Assembly: GCF_902506195.1 (NCBI RefSeq)
Contig: NZ_LR732817.1
Span: forward strand, 248,001 to 312,000
DNA from: Citricoccus sp. K5
GTDB taxonomy: Bacteria; Actinomycetota; Actinomycetes; Actinomycetales; Micrococcaceae
Length of the DNA: 64,000 bases
Reading direction: 5' to 3'
The notes under the pieces were generated by a model. The model was not told the origin of the DNA. It ran no database searches and saw only the letters and a program-made list of their open reading frames with translations. The number at the start of each line of letters is the position of its first letter. The first letter of the stretch is position 1. This document shows positions 15,673 through 25,330 of this stretch, piece by piece. Both the position numbers and the translations under genes were made by a program.

Positions 15673-17514
15673 ATGGCCAAAAACTCCTCACTCGCGTTCG
15701 CAGATCGCGCTGTGGCGGAAGCGCCGACCAGTTACGGCAAGCTTCTCGACTGGGTGAAGGAGGTTGCCGAGCTCACGGAGCCCGACTCCGTGTATTGGGT
15801 GGACGGCTCCCAGGAGGAGTACGACCGCCTGGCCGGCGAACTGGTCGAGGCGGGCACCTTCGTCAAGCTCTCCGAGGACAAGTTCCCGAACTCCTACGCC
15901 GCCTTCTCCGACCCTGCCGATGTGGCACGCGTCGAGGACCGGACGTTCATCTGCTCCGAGAAGGAGGAGGACGCCGGCTTCACCAACAACTGGATGGACC
16001 CCTCCGAGATGAAGGGCATCCTCAAGGACACCTTCGCCGGGTCCATGCACGGCCGCACGATGTACGTGATCCCCTTCGTGATGGGCCACCTCGAGGCCGA
16101 TGACCCGAAGTTCGGCGTCGAGATCACGGACTCCGCCTACGTCGTGAACTCCATGCGCATCATGGCCCGCATCGGGACGGACGTGCTGCAGAAGATGGAG
16201 GAGACCGAGGCGTTCTTCGTCCCGGCCCTGCACTCAGTCGGCGCCCCGCTCGAAGAGGGCGATGCCGATGTGGCGTGGCCCTGCAACGAGACCAAGTGGA
16301 TCGTGCACTTCCCCGAGGAGCGCTCCATCTGGTCCTACGGCTCCGGCTACGGCGGCAATGCCCTGCTGGGCAAGAAGTGCTACGCGCTGCGCATCGCCTC
16401 GGTCATGGCCCGGGACGAGGGCTGGCTGGCCGAGCACATGCTGATCCTCAAGCTGACCAACCCGGAGGGCAAGTCCTACACGATCTCCGGCGCGTTCCCC
16501 TCCGCCTGCGGCAAGACCAACCTCGCGCTGATCGAGCCGACCATCCACGGCTGGAAGGCGGAGACCCTGGGTGATGACATCACCTGGATCCGCCCCGGCA
16601 AGGATGGCGAGTTCCGGGTGGTCAACCCGGAGGCCGGCTACTTCGGTGTGGCACCCGGCACCGGCTGGTCCACCAACCCGAACGCCATGAAGGCCATCGC
16701 CCAGGGCAACTCGATCTTCACCAACGTGGCCCTCACCGATGACGGCGGCGTGTGGTGGGAGGGTATGACGGACGAGGTCCCGGCCCACCTGACCGACTGG
16801 CAAGGCAATGACTGGACTCCCGAGTCCGGTACTCCCGCCGCCCATCCGAACTCACGGTTCTGCACCCCGATCGACCAGACGGAGATGCTGGCCGACGAGT
16901 ACCACGAGCCCAACGGGGTCAAGCTGGACGCCATCCTCTTCGGTGGCCGCCGAAAGACCACCATCCCGCTGGTGACCGAGTCCTTCGACTGGGAGGACGG
17001 CATCTTCAAGGGCGCCACCCTCTCCTCCGAGACCACGGCCGCCGCCGTCGGCGCCGTGGGCGTGGTCCGTCGCGACCCGATGGCCATGCTTCCGTTCATC
17101 GGCTACGACGCGGGCGACTACCTGGAGCACTGGGTCAAGGTCTCCGGCGAGGTGGACCAGGCCAAGCTGCCGAAGATCTACCTGGTCAACTGGTTCCGCC
17201 GCAACCGGGACGGCGGCTTCGCCTGGCCCGGCTTCGGGGAGAACTCCCGCGTGCTGAAGTGGGTCGTGGGACGCCTCGAGGGCACGGCTGACGCCGCCGA
17301 GACCCCGGTCGGCTATGTGCCCACCGCGGACGCTCTGGACCTCTCCGGCCTGGACCTGTCCGCCGCCGACCTCGAGGACGCCCTCCGGGTGGACACCGAG
17401 GAATGGAAGGACGAGGTCGCCTCCATCGAGGAATGGTTCGCCCGCTTCGGTGCCTCCCTGCCGGCCTCGATCGCCGGCCAGCTGGACGGGTTGCGCCAGC
17501 GCGTCAACGGCTGA
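15673..17514 (+). CDS. pckG: Phosphoenolpyruvate carboxykinase (GTP)
   Basis: Gluconeogenic enzyme that interconverts oxaloacetate + GTP and PEP + GDP + CO2. The 613-aa length is typical of the GTP class. The kinase-1a P-loop FPSACGKTN lies near residue 285, with the [20 protein letters not shown] and [12 protein letters not shown] motifs and the C-terminal [20 protein letters not shown] segment. The ATG at 15673 is chosen over an in-frame start at 15631 because a GGAGGA ribosome site lies 6 bases before it. A strong hairpin follows the stop. With gpmA and phosphohexomutase in the window, it fits a carbon-storage and gluconeogenesis neighbourhood, but it is monocistronic. Confidence 0.97.
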   Translation: MAKNSSLAFADRAVAEAPTSYGKLLDWVKEVAELTEPDSVYWVDGSQEEYDRLAGELVEAGTFVKLSEDKFPNSYAAFSDPADVARVEDRTFICSEKEEDAGFTNNWMDPSEMKGILKDTFAGSMHGRTMYVIPFVMGHLEADDPKFGVEITDSAYVVNSMRIMARIGTDVLQKMEETEAFFVPALHSVGAPLEEGDADVAWPCNETKWIVHFPEERSIWSYGSGYGGNALLGKKCYALRIASVMARDEGWLAEHMLILKLTNPEGKSYTISGAFPSACGKTNLALIEPTIHGWKAETLGDDITWIRPGKDGEFRVVNPEAGYFGVAPGTGWSTNPNAMKAIAQGNSIFTNVALTDDGGVWWEGMTDEVPAHLTDWQGNDWTPESGTPAAHPNSRFCTPIDQTEMLADEYHEPNGVKLDAILFGGRRKTTIPLVTESFDWEDGIFKGATLSSETTAAAVGAVGVVRRDPMAMLPFIGYDAGDYLEHWVKVSGEVDQAKLPKIYLVNWFRRNRDGGFAWPGFGENSRVLKWVVGRLEGTADAAETPVGYVPTADALDLSGLDLSAADLEDALRVDTEEWKDEVASIEEWFARFGASLPASIAGQLDGLRQRVNG

Positions 17515-17535
17515 CCACGCTGATTCCGCTGGCCA

Positions 17536-17574
17536 CGCCGCCGCCCGGTACCGATTCGGTGCCGGGCGGCGGCG
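17536..17574 (+). terminator. Terminator of pckG
   Basis: A GC-rich stem (outer arms CGCCGCCGCCCGG / CCGGGCGGCGGCG, continuing inward with one G-U pair, loop GATTC), followed by TTTAA. Confidence 0.75.
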
Positions 17575-17691
17575 TTTAACCGAGCCGGACCACGCCGGTC
17601 GCCTCCTCCACAGGGCACGACGACGGCGCCCTCCTCCACCGTTCGGCGCACCGGGCGCTGGGGTGTCCGTCCCGGCTGGAATACTGGCCGC

Positions 17692-19899
17692 ATGGCGCAC
17701 AATGACAACGACGGTGACTTCCCTGGCGAGACCTCGACGGCGCGGGAGGCTCTGCGGGCTGAGGCCCGTGAGGTCCTGTGCCGGCTGGTGGGCCGCGAGG
17801 ACGCCGACTTCCACCCCGGCCAGTTCGAGGCGATCGAGGCCCTGGTGGCGGATCGGCGCCGGGCCCTGGTGGTCCAGCGCACCGGCTGGGGCAAGTCCGC
17901 GGTGTACTTTGTGGCCTCCCTGCTGCTGCGTGCACGGGGTGCGGGTCCCACGCTGATCGTCTCCCCACTGCTGGCGCTGATGCGGGACCAGGTCTCGGCT
18001 GCGGCCCGCGCCGGGGTGCGCGCCGAGGCCATCAACTCCGCGAACGCCACCGAATGGGACCAGATCCGGGAGCGGCTCGCGGCAGACGCGGTGGACGTGC
18101 TGCTGGTGTCCCCCGAGCGGCTCAACAACCCGCAGTTCCGGGACGTGCAATTGCCGGACCTCATCCGCCGGACCGGGATGCTGGTGGTGGACGAGGCACA
18201 CTGCATCTCGGACTGGGGCCATGATTTCCGTCCCGACTACCGGCGGATCCGTGACCTCATCGCCCAACTGCCCGGTGCTGGGGACCGCCGTGTGCCGGTG
18301 CTGGCCACCACGGCCACGGCCAATGAGCGGGTGGTCCAGGACGTCGCCGAACAATTGGGCGTGGCCGGCGCAGACGGTTCCGGGGAGGTCTTCGTCCTGC
18401 GCGGCCCGCTGGCCCGTTCCTCCCTACGGCTCGGGGTGCTGCGCATGCCGAGCCCGGCCAGCCGGCTCGCCTGGCTGCTGACCCACCTGGACTCGCTGCC
18501 CGGCTCGGGGATCGTCTACTCGCTCACCGTCTCGGCCGCCGAGGACACCGCGCGCGCCCTGCGGGACGCCGGCCATGAGGTGGTGTCCTACACCGGGCGA
18601 ACCGATCCGGAACAGCGGGCTGAACTGGAGCAGGCCCTGAAGGACAACCGGGTCAAGGCCCTGGTCGCCACCTCGGCCCTGGGCATGGGCTTCGACAAGC
18701 CTGACCTGGGCTTCGTGGTCCACCTCGGCGCACCCAGCTCCCCGGTGGCCTACTACCAGCAGGTTGGCCGCGCCGGCCGTGCCACGGAACACGCCGATGT
18801 GCTGCTGCTGCCCGGCACCGAGGACCGCGAGATCTGGCGCTACTTCGCCACCACGTCCATGCCGGACGAGCACCGGGCCCGGGCCGTACTGGGAGAGCTG
18901 GAGGCCGCCGGGAAACCGCTGTCCGTCCCCGCCCTGGAGACCCGGGTGGACCTGAAGCGCACCCCCCTGGAACTGCTGCTCAAGGTTCTGGCCGTGGACG
19001 GGGCCGTGGAACGCACCCAGGGCGGCTGGCAGCGGACCGCGCAGCCGTGGACGTATGACGGCGAACGCTACGGCCGGGTGGCCCAGGCCCGGCTGGCCGA
19101 GGAGAAGCTCATGCTGGACTACGAGAACACGTCCGGATGCCGCATGGAGTTCCTCTCGCACGTCCTGGATGACCCGGATGCGGCACCCTGCGGCCGGTGT
19201 GACAACTGCGCCGGCCCGTGGTTCCCCACGGGCATCGACGAGACGGCCAAGGGCAGTGCCTCGAAGGCGTTGGGCCGGGTGGGGGTGCCCATCGAACCGC
19301 GCCGGAGCTGGCCCAGCGGTATGGACCGGCTGGGGGTGCCGCTGAAGGGCCGCATCCCGGAGGAGTCCCAGGTGGCCGAGGGGCGCGCCGTGGCCCGGCT
19401 GACGGACCTGGGCTGGGGAGGACGGCTGCGCACCCTGTTCACGGTCACGGAGGGGGGTGTCCAGGATGCCCCCGTGGAGCAGGACCTGTTGCAGGGTGCC
19501 GTCCAGGTCCTGGCGTCCTGGGAATGGGCAGAACGGCCCATCGCGGTGGTCTCGGTGCCGTCCCGCTCGCGCCCCCAGCTGGTGGGTTCCTTCGCGGAGG
19601 GCATCGCCCGGATCGGCCGCCTGCCGTACCTGGGCTCCCTCGAGCTCGTGGACGGAGGGCCCCGGGGGGAGTCAGGGGGCAACAGTGCCTTCCGGCTGGC
19701 CTCGGTCTGGCGGATGTTCTCCGTCCCGGAGGAACTGGCCTCCCAGTTGGCCTCGGCCAGGGAGGCCGGGCAGCACGGCCCGGTGCTCCTCATCGACGAT
19801 CGCACGGACAGCCGCTGGACGTTGACCGAGGCCGGCCGCGTGCTGCGCGAGGCTGGGGCCAGTGGGGTGCTGCCCTTTGTCTTGGCCCTGAATGGGTAG
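17692..19899 (+). CDS. RecQ-like (RqlH-type) helicase with C-terminal phosphoribosyltransferase-like domain
   Basis: A 735-aa DNA helicase. The RecQ core shows FHPGQFEAIEAL, Walker A RTGWGKSAVYF near residue 62, DEAHCISDWGHDFRPDY near 165, ATTATAN, and motif VI QQVGRAGR. A four-cysteine RecQ zinc-binding segment follows near 482-505 (SGCRMEFLSHVL ... CGRCDNC). There is no HRDC domain. The last ~200 residues end with LLIDDRTDSRWTLTEAGRVL, which resembles a PRPP-binding phosphoribosyltransferase motif. That architecture matches the RqlH clade described in Mycobacterium smegmatis. The motif reads DDRTDSRWT rather than D-D-x-x-D-T-G-x-T, so catalytic activity is doubtful. AATACT ends 6 bases before the ATG, a near-consensus leaderless -10. 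Confidence 0.88.
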   Translation: MAHNDNDGDFPGETSTAREALRAEAREVLCRLVGREDADFHPGQFEAIEALVADRRRALVVQRTGWGKSAVYFVASLLLRARGAGPTLIVSPLLALMRDQVSAAARAGVRAEAINSANATEWDQIRERLAADAVDVLLVSPERLNNPQFRDVQLPDLIRRTGMLVVDEAHCISDWGHDFRPDYRRIRDLIAQLPGAGDRRVPVLATTATANERVVQDVAEQLGVAGADGSGEVFVLRGPLARSSLRLGVLRMPSPASRLAWLLTHLDSLPGSGIVYSLTVSAAEDTARALRDAGHEVVSYTGRTDPEQRAELEQALKDNRVKALVATSALGMGFDKPDLGFVVHLGAPSSPVAYYQQVGRAGRATEHADVLLLPGTEDREIWRYFATTSMPDEHRARAVLGELEAAGKPLSVPALETRVDLKRTPLELLLKVLAVDGAVERTQGGWQRTAQPWTYDGERYGRVAQARLAEEKLMLDYENTSGCRMEFLSHVLDDPDAAPCGRCDNCAGPWFPTGIDETAKGSASKALGRVGVPIEPRRSWPSGMDRLGVPLKGRIPEESQVAEGRAVARLTDLGWGGRLRTLFTVTEGGVQDAPVEQDLLQGAVQVLASWEWAERPIAVVSVPSRSRPQLVGSFAEGIARIGRLPYLGSLELVDGGPRGESGGNSAFRLASVWRMFSVPEELASQLASAREAGQHGPVLLIDDRTDSRWTLTEAGRVLREAGASGVLPFVLALNG

Positions 19900-19917
19900 A
19901 CAATCCAGCGGGGGAGA

Positions 19918-19923
19918 TAACGT
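19918..19923 (+). promoter_or_regulatory. -10 box of the CNNM-type gene (leaderless)
   Basis: TAACGT, 6 bases before the ATG at 19930. Confidence 0.5.
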
Positions 19924-19929
19924 GGTCCC

Positions 19930-21240
19930 ATGGACCTCAACACCTTGTTGAATGTGGCCCTCGTGGTGCTCTTCGTACTCATCGGCGGTGTGTTCGCCGG
20001 CACGGAGATGGCCATCGTCAACCTGCGGCAATCCCAGATCCAGTCGATCGAGGACAGGGGACCGCGGGGCGCCAAGACAGCGGCCCTGGTCCGTGACCCC
20101 AACCTGTTCCTCTCTGCCGTGCAGATCGGCGTCACCGTCGCCGGCTTCTTCTCCTCGGCCTACGGGGCCTCGACGATCGCACCCGACCTCGCGCCAGTCC
20201 TGGCCGGTTGGGGGCTGGGGGAGCAGACCGCCAGCACGGCGGCACTCATTGGCATGACGCTGGTCATCGCCTACCTCTCCCTCGTCTTCGGCGAGCTGGT
20301 CCCGAAACGTCTGGCCATGCAGAACGCCGTCAGGTTCACGAAGGTCCTCGCCCCGCCGTTGGGCGCCTTCGCCATCTTGATGCGCCCGTTCATCTGGTTG
20401 CTCTCGGTCTCCACCAACCTGGTGGTCCGCCTGCTCGGCGGCGATCCGAAGGCCCACCAGGAGGCGGTCTCCGCCGAGGAGATCCGATCGATGGTGTCCA
20501 CGTCGGAAGCCCTCGAGGACACGGACCGGCACGTGCTGCAGTCCGTGTTCGACGCCGCTGACCGCACGGTGGTGGAGGTGATGCGGCCTCGGCCCGAGGT
20601 GAACTTCCTGGCCGGGGACACCAGCGTGGCCGAGGCCATGCGGCAGCTGACGGACCTGCCCAACTCGCGCTATCCCATCACCGGGGAGGACTCGGATGAC
20701 ATCCTCGGCTTCATCCACATCCGCGACCTGTTGCGGGTGCCGGACCCGTCAACGACGTTGGCCGGGATCGCCCGGGAGATCACCGTGCTGCCCGGCACGG
20801 TGGACGTGTTGCACGCCCTGAGCCGCATGAGGTCCAGCGGCAACCAGATCGCCTTGGTCATCGACGAATACGGTGGCACCGACGGGATCGTCACGCTGGA
20901 GGACCTGCTGGAGGAACTCGTCGGGGACATCTACGACGAGTTCGATGACAGCCTGGCCGCGGAGGACACCGCCCTGGAGCGGGGAGAGGATGCCGAGGTG
21001 GACGGCGGGCTCATCCTGCAGGAACTGGCCCAGCAGACCGGCGTCGAACTGCCGGACGACGGCTCCTACGAGACCGTCGGCGGCTTCGTCATGGCCCGGC
21101 TGGGGCGCGTCCCCGAGGCGGGGGACCGGGTGGAGGCCGAAGGAGCCGGCCTGGAGGTCCTGGACATGGACGGCCACCGGGTCGGACGCGTCCAGATCAC
21201 CCGCACCTCGGACCCCGAACGCGTGGAGGGCAGAGAGTAG
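19930..21240 (+). CDS. CNNM/CorC-type membrane protein (DUF21-CBS-CorC_HlyC, 'hemolysin family')
   Basis: A 436-aa integral membrane protein. The N-terminal DUF21 domain (residues ~1-170) has about four hydrophobic segments, beginning LLNVALVVLFVLIGGVFAG and including VFGELVPKRLAMQ. Two CBS domains follow: VMRPRPEVNFLAGDTSVAE, then LGFIHIRDLLRV; and IDEYGGTDGIVTLEDLLEELVGDI. A C-terminal CorC_HlyC domain comes last. Family members are implicated in Mg2+ or Co2+ export; the hemolysin label is historical. Which ion this one handles is not visible. Confidence 0.92.
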   Translation: MDLNTLLNVALVVLFVLIGGVFAGTEMAIVNLRQSQIQSIEDRGPRGAKTAALVRDPNLFLSAVQIGVTVAGFFSSAYGASTIAPDLAPVLAGWGLGEQTASTAALIGMTLVIAYLSLVFGELVPKRLAMQNAVRFTKVLAPPLGAFAILMRPFIWLLSVSTNLVVRLLGGDPKAHQEAVSAEEIRSMVSTSEALEDTDRHVLQSVFDAADRTVVEVMRPRPEVNFLAGDTSVAEAMRQLTDLPNSRYPITGEDSDDILGFIHIRDLLRVPDPSTTLAGIAREITVLPGTVDVLHALSRMRSSGNQIALVIDEYGGTDGIVTLEDLLEELVGDIYDEFDDSLAAEDTALERGEDAEVDGGLILQELAQQTGVELPDDGSYETVGGFVMARLGRVPEAGDRVEAEGAGLEVLDMDGHRVGRVQITRTSDPERVEGRE

Positions 21241-21241
21241 T

Positions 21242-21270
21242 CCTGATCTCCGCCCGCACAGCGGATCAGG
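21242..21270. terminator. Terminator between convergent CNNM and phosphohexomutase genes
   Basis: CCTGATC (21242-21248) pairs with GATCAGG (21264-21270); the stem extends inward (CGC/GCG) past a two-base bulge. Confidence 0.5.
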
Positions 21271-21273
21271 CGT

Positions 21274-22788
21274 TCAGGCGTTCTGGCGGACGAGGGTGAG
21301 GACGGTGTCGCGGATGCTGGCCATGGTGCCGGCCTCGTGGGCCTCGCCGTTGTAGCGCAGGAACGGCTCGGTGTTGGACGGGCGCAGGTTGAACCACCAG
21401 GTGCCGTCCACCGCGGTCACGGTGGTGCCGTCCATGCGGTCCACGAGCACCCCGGTCCCGGCCAGGTCCTCGGCGTCGACGGCCGCGGACACCGAGTCCT
21501 CGCCGGCTGCGGTGGCGTCGGCGGCCAGTGACGGGGCGAAGGCCTGGAGCACGCGCGCCACAGCGCCGGCCTTGTCCTCGACCTCGGAGTTGATCTCCCC
21601 GGAGGCGGTGTACGGATCGTACTCGGCGGCCAGCTCGGACAGCGGCAACTCCTGGGTGCCCAGGGCAGCCAGCACGTGCATGGCTGCGAGCATGCCGGTG
21701 TCCGCGTTGTAGAAGTCGCGGAAGTAGTAGTGCGCGGAGTGCTCCCCGCCGAACACGGCCCCCTCAGCGGCCATGACGGCCTTGATGAAGGAATGGCCCA
21801 CCCGGGTCTTCACGGGGCGGCCCCCCTGGGCTGCGACGAGTTCGGGCACGGCATGGGAGGTGATGAGGTTGTGGATGATCACCGGCTCGGGCTCGGGGGC
21901 CTGCACGGCCCCGTTGACGGTGTCCCCGGCCTGGGCCCGGGCGATCTCGCGGCGGGCCACCAATCCGGTCACGGCGGAGGGCGAGACCGCGGCCCCCTTC
22001 TCGTCGATCACGAAGCAGCGGTCGGCGTCGCCGTCGAAGGCCAGGCCGATGTCCGCTCCGTGGGCCAGGACGGCCCGCTGCAGATCACGCAGGTTCTCCG
22101 GTTCCAGCGGGTTCGCCGGATGATTGGGGAAGGTGCCGTCCAGCTCGAAGTACAGCGGCTCGATCCGCAGCGGCAGTCCCTCCAGCACGGTGTCGCCGAG
22201 GACGGCCGGAGTGGTCTTGCCGGCCATCCCGTTGCCGGCGTCCACCACAACCTTCAACGGGCGGATCCCGGACAGGTCCACCAGGGAGCGCAGGTAGGAG
22301 GCATACGCGGTGAGCATGTCCTGCTCCGTCACGGCACCGGCGGCCTCCACCGCCGGGATCTCACCGGCATCGAGGTAGCGCTGGGCCACATCACGGATCT
22401 CGTACAGCCCGGTGTCCGAGGACACCGGGACCGCGCCGGCCTTCGCCATCTTCATGCCGTTGTAGGCGGCAGGATTGTGCGAGGCGGTGAAGACCACCCC
22501 GGCGGCCTGCTCCACGCCACAGGCGTAGTACAGCATGTCCGTGGAGATCAGCCCGAGCATCACCACGTCCGCCCCGCGGGAGGTGGCCCCCTCGGCGAAG
22601 GCCCGGGCGAACTCGGGCGAGGACGGGCGCATGTCCCCGCCGATCAGCACCCGGGAGCCAGCCAGGCCCAGCACGTCCACGAAGGCCGCGCCCACGGCCC
22701 TGACGGATCCCTCAGTGATCGATTCCCCGACGATGCCGCGCACATCGTAGGCCTTGAAGGACTGGCTCAGATCCACAGAAGTCGTCAT
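21274..22788 (-). CDS. manB: Phosphomannomutase/phosphoglucomutase
   Basis: Alpha-D-phosphohexomutase that interconverts hexose-6- and hexose-1-phosphates, probably mannose and/or glucose. Visible motifs are FKAYDVRGIVG, the phosphoserine loop FTASHNPAAYNGMK, the metal loop LAFDGDADRC, GGEHSAHYYFRDF for sugar recognition, and RPSNTEPFLR for phosphate binding. All four domains are present over 504 aa. The ATG at 22788 (MTTSVDLSQ) is preferred over the in-frame TTG at 22797 because a TAGGAT -10 box (22797-22802) covers the TTG and lies 8 bases before the ATG. It may feed GDP-mannose or glucose-1-phosphate for wall polymers. Confidence 0.92.
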   Translation of the reverse strand: MTTSVDLSQSFKAYDVRGIVGESITEGSVRAVGAAFVDVLGLAGSRVLIGGDMRPSSPEFARAFAEGATSRGADVVMLGLISTDMLYYACGVEQAAGVVFTASHNPAAYNGMKMAKAGAVPVSSDTGLYEIRDVAQRYLDAGEIPAVEAAGAVTEQDMLTAYASYLRSLVDLSGIRPLKVVVDAGNGMAGKTTPAVLGDTVLEGLPLRIEPLYFELDGTFPNHPANPLEPENLRDLQRAVLAHGADIGLAFDGDADRCFVIDEKGAAVSPSAVTGLVARREIARAQAGDTVNGAVQAPEPEPVIIHNLITSHAVPELVAAQGGRPVKTRVGHSFIKAVMAAEGAVFGGEHSAHYYFRDFYNADTGMLAAMHVLAALGTQELPLSELAAEYDPYTASGEINSEVEDKAGAVARVLQAFAPSLAADATAAGEDSVSAAVDAEDLAGTGVLVDRMDGTTVTAVDGTWWFNLRPSNTEPFLRYNGEAHEAGTMASIRDTVLTLVRQNA

Positions 22789-22796
22789 GGGAGACA

Positions 22797-22802
22797 ATCC
22801 TA
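22797..22802 (-). promoter_or_regulatory. -10 box of manB (leaderless)
   Basis: TAGGAT on the minus strand, 8 bases before the ATG at 22788; divergent from the MFS promoter about 40 bp away. Confidence 0.55.
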
Positions 22803-22840
22803 GGCCAGCTCGCGCGGCCCCGCCGCCCTGGTCACGGCGC

Positions 22841-22846
22841 TAGAGT
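22841..22846 (+). promoter_or_regulatory. -10 box of the MFS gene (leaderless)
   Basis: TAGAGT, 7 bases before the GTG at 22854. Confidence 0.55.
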
Positions 22847-22853
22847 CGGGCCC

Positions 22854-24053
22854 GTGGAGACAGGCACGCCAGGACCGTGGTCCGGACATATCCCCGGGAC
22901 CCCCGGTTACCGCCGCCTGCTGCTGGGACTGTTCCTGGCCGGCGTCGCGACCTTCGCCCAGCTGTACTCCCCGCAGGGCCTGCTCCCGCTGATCAGCGGG
23001 GACCTCGGCATCACCGCCTCCGATGCCGCTCTCATGGTCTCCTTGGCCACCCTGGGACTGGCCATCGGCGTGATCCCGTGGTCCTACGCCGGTGACCGTT
23101 TCGGCCGGAAGTGGGTCATGGGGTGGGCCATCATGGCGGCCTGTGCCTTCTCGCTGGTGGCCGTCGCGGTGCCGGACCTCGAGGCCATCCTGGTCTTCCG
23201 CCTCCTCGAGGGTTTCGCCTTGGGCGGCGTCCCGGCACTGGCCCTGGCCTACCTGAACGAGGAGGTCAGCGCCGCCTCCTCGGCGCTGGCGGCCGGGACG
23301 TACATCTCCGGGACGACCCTCGGCGGGCTGGCCGGGCGCCTCCTGGCCGCGCCCATCGGGGAGCTGACGGACTGGCGGCTCGGCATGCTTGCCGTCACCG
23401 TGCTGTCCGTGGCCTGCGCCATCGCCTTCCTGCTCCTGGCCCCAGCCGCCCGGGGCTTCACTCCGCACCGCACCACCTTCCGGCAGGCGGTCCGGGCGCT
23501 GGCGGGCAACCTGCGGTCCCCGGCCCTGCTGATCATCTACGCCCAGGGGTTCCTGCTGATGGGCGGATTCGTGGCGATGTACAACTACCTCGGATTCCAC
23601 CTGGCCGGTGACCCGTTCAACCTGCCCATCGGGGTGGTGTCCCTGGTCTTCGTGGCCTACCTGGCCGGGACGTGGACCTCGCCCCTGGCGGGCCGACTGG
23701 CCGGGCGTCACGGGCGCCGGCCCGTGCTGCTGGTGTCCACGGCGGCCATGATCGCCGGGGTGCTGCTCACCCTGGTCCCCTCCCTGTGGGTGGTGCTGCC
23801 GGCCACGATCATCTTCACCGGCGGTTTCTTCGCCGCTCATGCGGTGGCATCCGGCTGGGCGGGGGCGGCCGCGGTGGCCGGCCGGGCGCAGTCGGTCTCG
23901 CTCTACAACTTCGGCTACTACGCGGGATCCAGCCTGTTCGGCTGGCTCGGCGGGGTGTTCCTGGCGGGTGCCGGCTGGCTCGGGACCGTGCTCATGACGG
24001 CAGCCCTCGCGGCGGTGGCGGCCATCCTGGGCTGGTTCATGCGCAGTAGATGA
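22854..24053 (+). CDS. Major facilitator superfamily transporter (YnfM/arabinose-efflux-like)
   Basis: A 399-aa protein with about twelve hydrophobic segments. The MFS signature between TM2 and TM3 is clear (YAGDRFGRKWVMGW, about residues 78-91), with its second-half counterpart LAGRLAGRHGRRPVLLV near 280. The RLLEGFALGGVPALALAYL segment is typical of the YnfM-type efflux subgroup. It starts at GTG 22854, supported by a leaderless promoter. Substrate unknown; proton-coupled efflux of a small molecule is the family expectation. Confidence 0.88.
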   Translation: METGTPGPWSGHIPGTPGYRRLLLGLFLAGVATFAQLYSPQGLLPLISGDLGITASDAALMVSLATLGLAIGVIPWSYAGDRFGRKWVMGWAIMAACAFSLVAVAVPDLEAILVFRLLEGFALGGVPALALAYLNEEVSAASSALAAGTYISGTTLGGLAGRLLAAPIGELTDWRLGMLAVTVLSVACAIAFLLLAPAARGFTPHRTTFRQAVRALAGNLRSPALLIIYAQGFLLMGGFVAMYNYLGFHLAGDPFNLPIGVVSLVFVAYLAGTWTSPLAGRLAGRHGRRPVLLVSTAAMIAGVLLTLVPSLWVVLPATIIFTGGFFAAHAVASGWAGAAAVAGRAQSVSLYNFGYYAGSSLFGWLGGVFLAGAGWLGTVLMTAALAAVAAILGWFMRSR

Positions 24054-24077
24054 GAAGGCTCTCATTCCGGACTCATG

Positions 24078-24093
24078 CACCCCTCATGGGGTG
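24078..24093 (+). terminator. Small hairpin after the MFS gene
   Basis: CACCCCTCATGGGGTG forms a 6-bp stem with a 4-nt loop, 24 bp past the MFS stop. No T tract follows, so it may instead belong to the leader of the next gene. Confidence 0.35.
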
Positions 24094-24163
24094 TTGGTTC
24101 CATGGTTTCTGAGGCCGGCGGAACACCCCGAACGGTCACTGAAACACAGCGAGAGGCCACGCC

Positions 24164-25330
24164 ATGACCATCGAAATGACTCAACCAGGCAGCGCACTGA
24201 CCATCGTTGACACCGCCGGCGCCACCTACCAGCGCGCCGAGTTGCCCACCCGCATCCAGGACGCCTACACCACCCGGTTCGTGGGCGCGGCCCTGGAGGC
24301 AGACCGCTCCGCCTTCCACCTGGCCACCGGCCCCACCGTCACCCCTCAGGCCGGCGACGTCGTCGTGGCCCGTGTGAGCGAGATCCTCAGCCACAAGCGC
24401 GTCGAGACCCCGGAGTCCCGCAAAGCCATCCTGTTCCCCGGCGCGATCGTCCTGCTGGCTTACGGCCACCGCTACGCCGCGGACCAGTTCCTGGCTCACG
24501 TGCCGGACTCCCTGGAACCCTGCCACCTGGTCGCTGCCGGCGGCGTGGCCGGCACGGTCACCGAGCAGCACGCCGACATGGACGATCCGACGAGGATCGA
24601 GCCGTTGGGCCTGCTCGCAGACGCGTCCGGTGTCGTCAACCTCTCCCGCTTCGCCCCGTACTCGTTGAACCCGGTCCCGGCCCTCGGGGCTCCAACGGAG
24701 GAGCTGGACGCCGCCCTGCCGGGCCGCCCGACCGTGATCGCGGTGCTCGGCACCTCGATGAACTCCGGCAAGTCCACCGCCATGGCCACCCTCGTCAACG
24801 GGCTGACCAACGCCGGCCTGAAGGTCTCCGCCGGCAAGTCCACCGGCACCGGTGCCGGCAACGACCCGATGATCTACGTGGACGGAGGCGCCGCCAAGGT
24901 CCTGGACTTCACCGACTTCGGGTATCCCACGACCTTCAAGCTCGACTTCGAGCAGGTCCGCTCGCTGACGGTGAATCTGGTGGATGCCCTGGCGGAGCCC
25001 GATACGGACGTGGTGATCGTCGAGATCGCCGACGGCGTGTACCAGGGCGAGACCGCCCGGTTGCTGCGCGATCCCCTCTTCCAGTCCGTGGTGGACCGCG
25101 TGGTCTTCGCCGCCGGTGACGCCCTCGGCGCCGTGGGCGGCGTCCGCGAACTGCAGGACGCGGGCCTGGACGTGGCCGCGGTCTCGGGGGTGCTGACCTC
25201 CTCCCCGCTGGCCACCGTCGAGGCCAACGAGGTCCTGGCCTGCCTGGGGGTTCCCGTCATCGACACCTACGAACTCACGAACGCAGCCGTCTCGACCGCA
25301 CTGCTGCCCCAGGCCGGGAGGACCTCCTGA
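24164..25330 (+). CDS. P-loop NTPase, DUF1611-like
   Basis: A 388-aa soluble protein. An N-terminal ~170-residue domain contains TPQAGDVVVARVSEILSHKR and FPGAIVLLAYGHRYAADQF. A P-loop domain follows with VIAVLGTSMNSGKSTAMATL near residues 190-208 and VVIVEIADGVYQGET near 285. The second half resembles DUF1611/CobB-type P-loop proteins; the N-terminal domain I do not recognise. The long spacing and absence of G-domain motifs argue against a GTPase of the Ras/Era class. The ATG has GAGAGG upstream. It is followed by the ABC-exporter-like gene, whose own ATPase motifs are missing, so a functional pairing is attractive but unproven. Confidence 0.7.
   Translation: MTIEMTQPGSALTIVDTAGATYQRAELPTRIQDAYTTRFVGAALEADRSAFHLATGPTVTPQAGDVVVARVSEILSHKRVETPESRKAILFPGAIVLLAYGHRYAADQFLAHVPDSLEPCHLVAAGGVAGTVTEQHADMDDPTRIEPLGLLADASGVVNLSRFAPYSLNPVPALGAPTEELDAALPGRPTVIAVLGTSMNSGKSTAMATLVNGLTNAGLKVSAGKSTGTGAGNDPMIYVDGGAAKVLDFTDFGYPTTFKLDFEQVRSLTVNLVDALAEPDTDVVIVEIADGVYQGETARLLRDPLFQSVVDRVVFAAGDALGAVGGVRELQDAGLDVAAVSGVLTSSPLATVEANEVLACLGVPVIDTYELTNAAVSTALLPQAGRTS

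Noticed and set aside
22800-24080. 426-aa minus-strand frame over the MFS gene
   Set aside because: Rich in Gly, Arg, Gln and Glu with no domain; opposite a clear 12-helix transporter.
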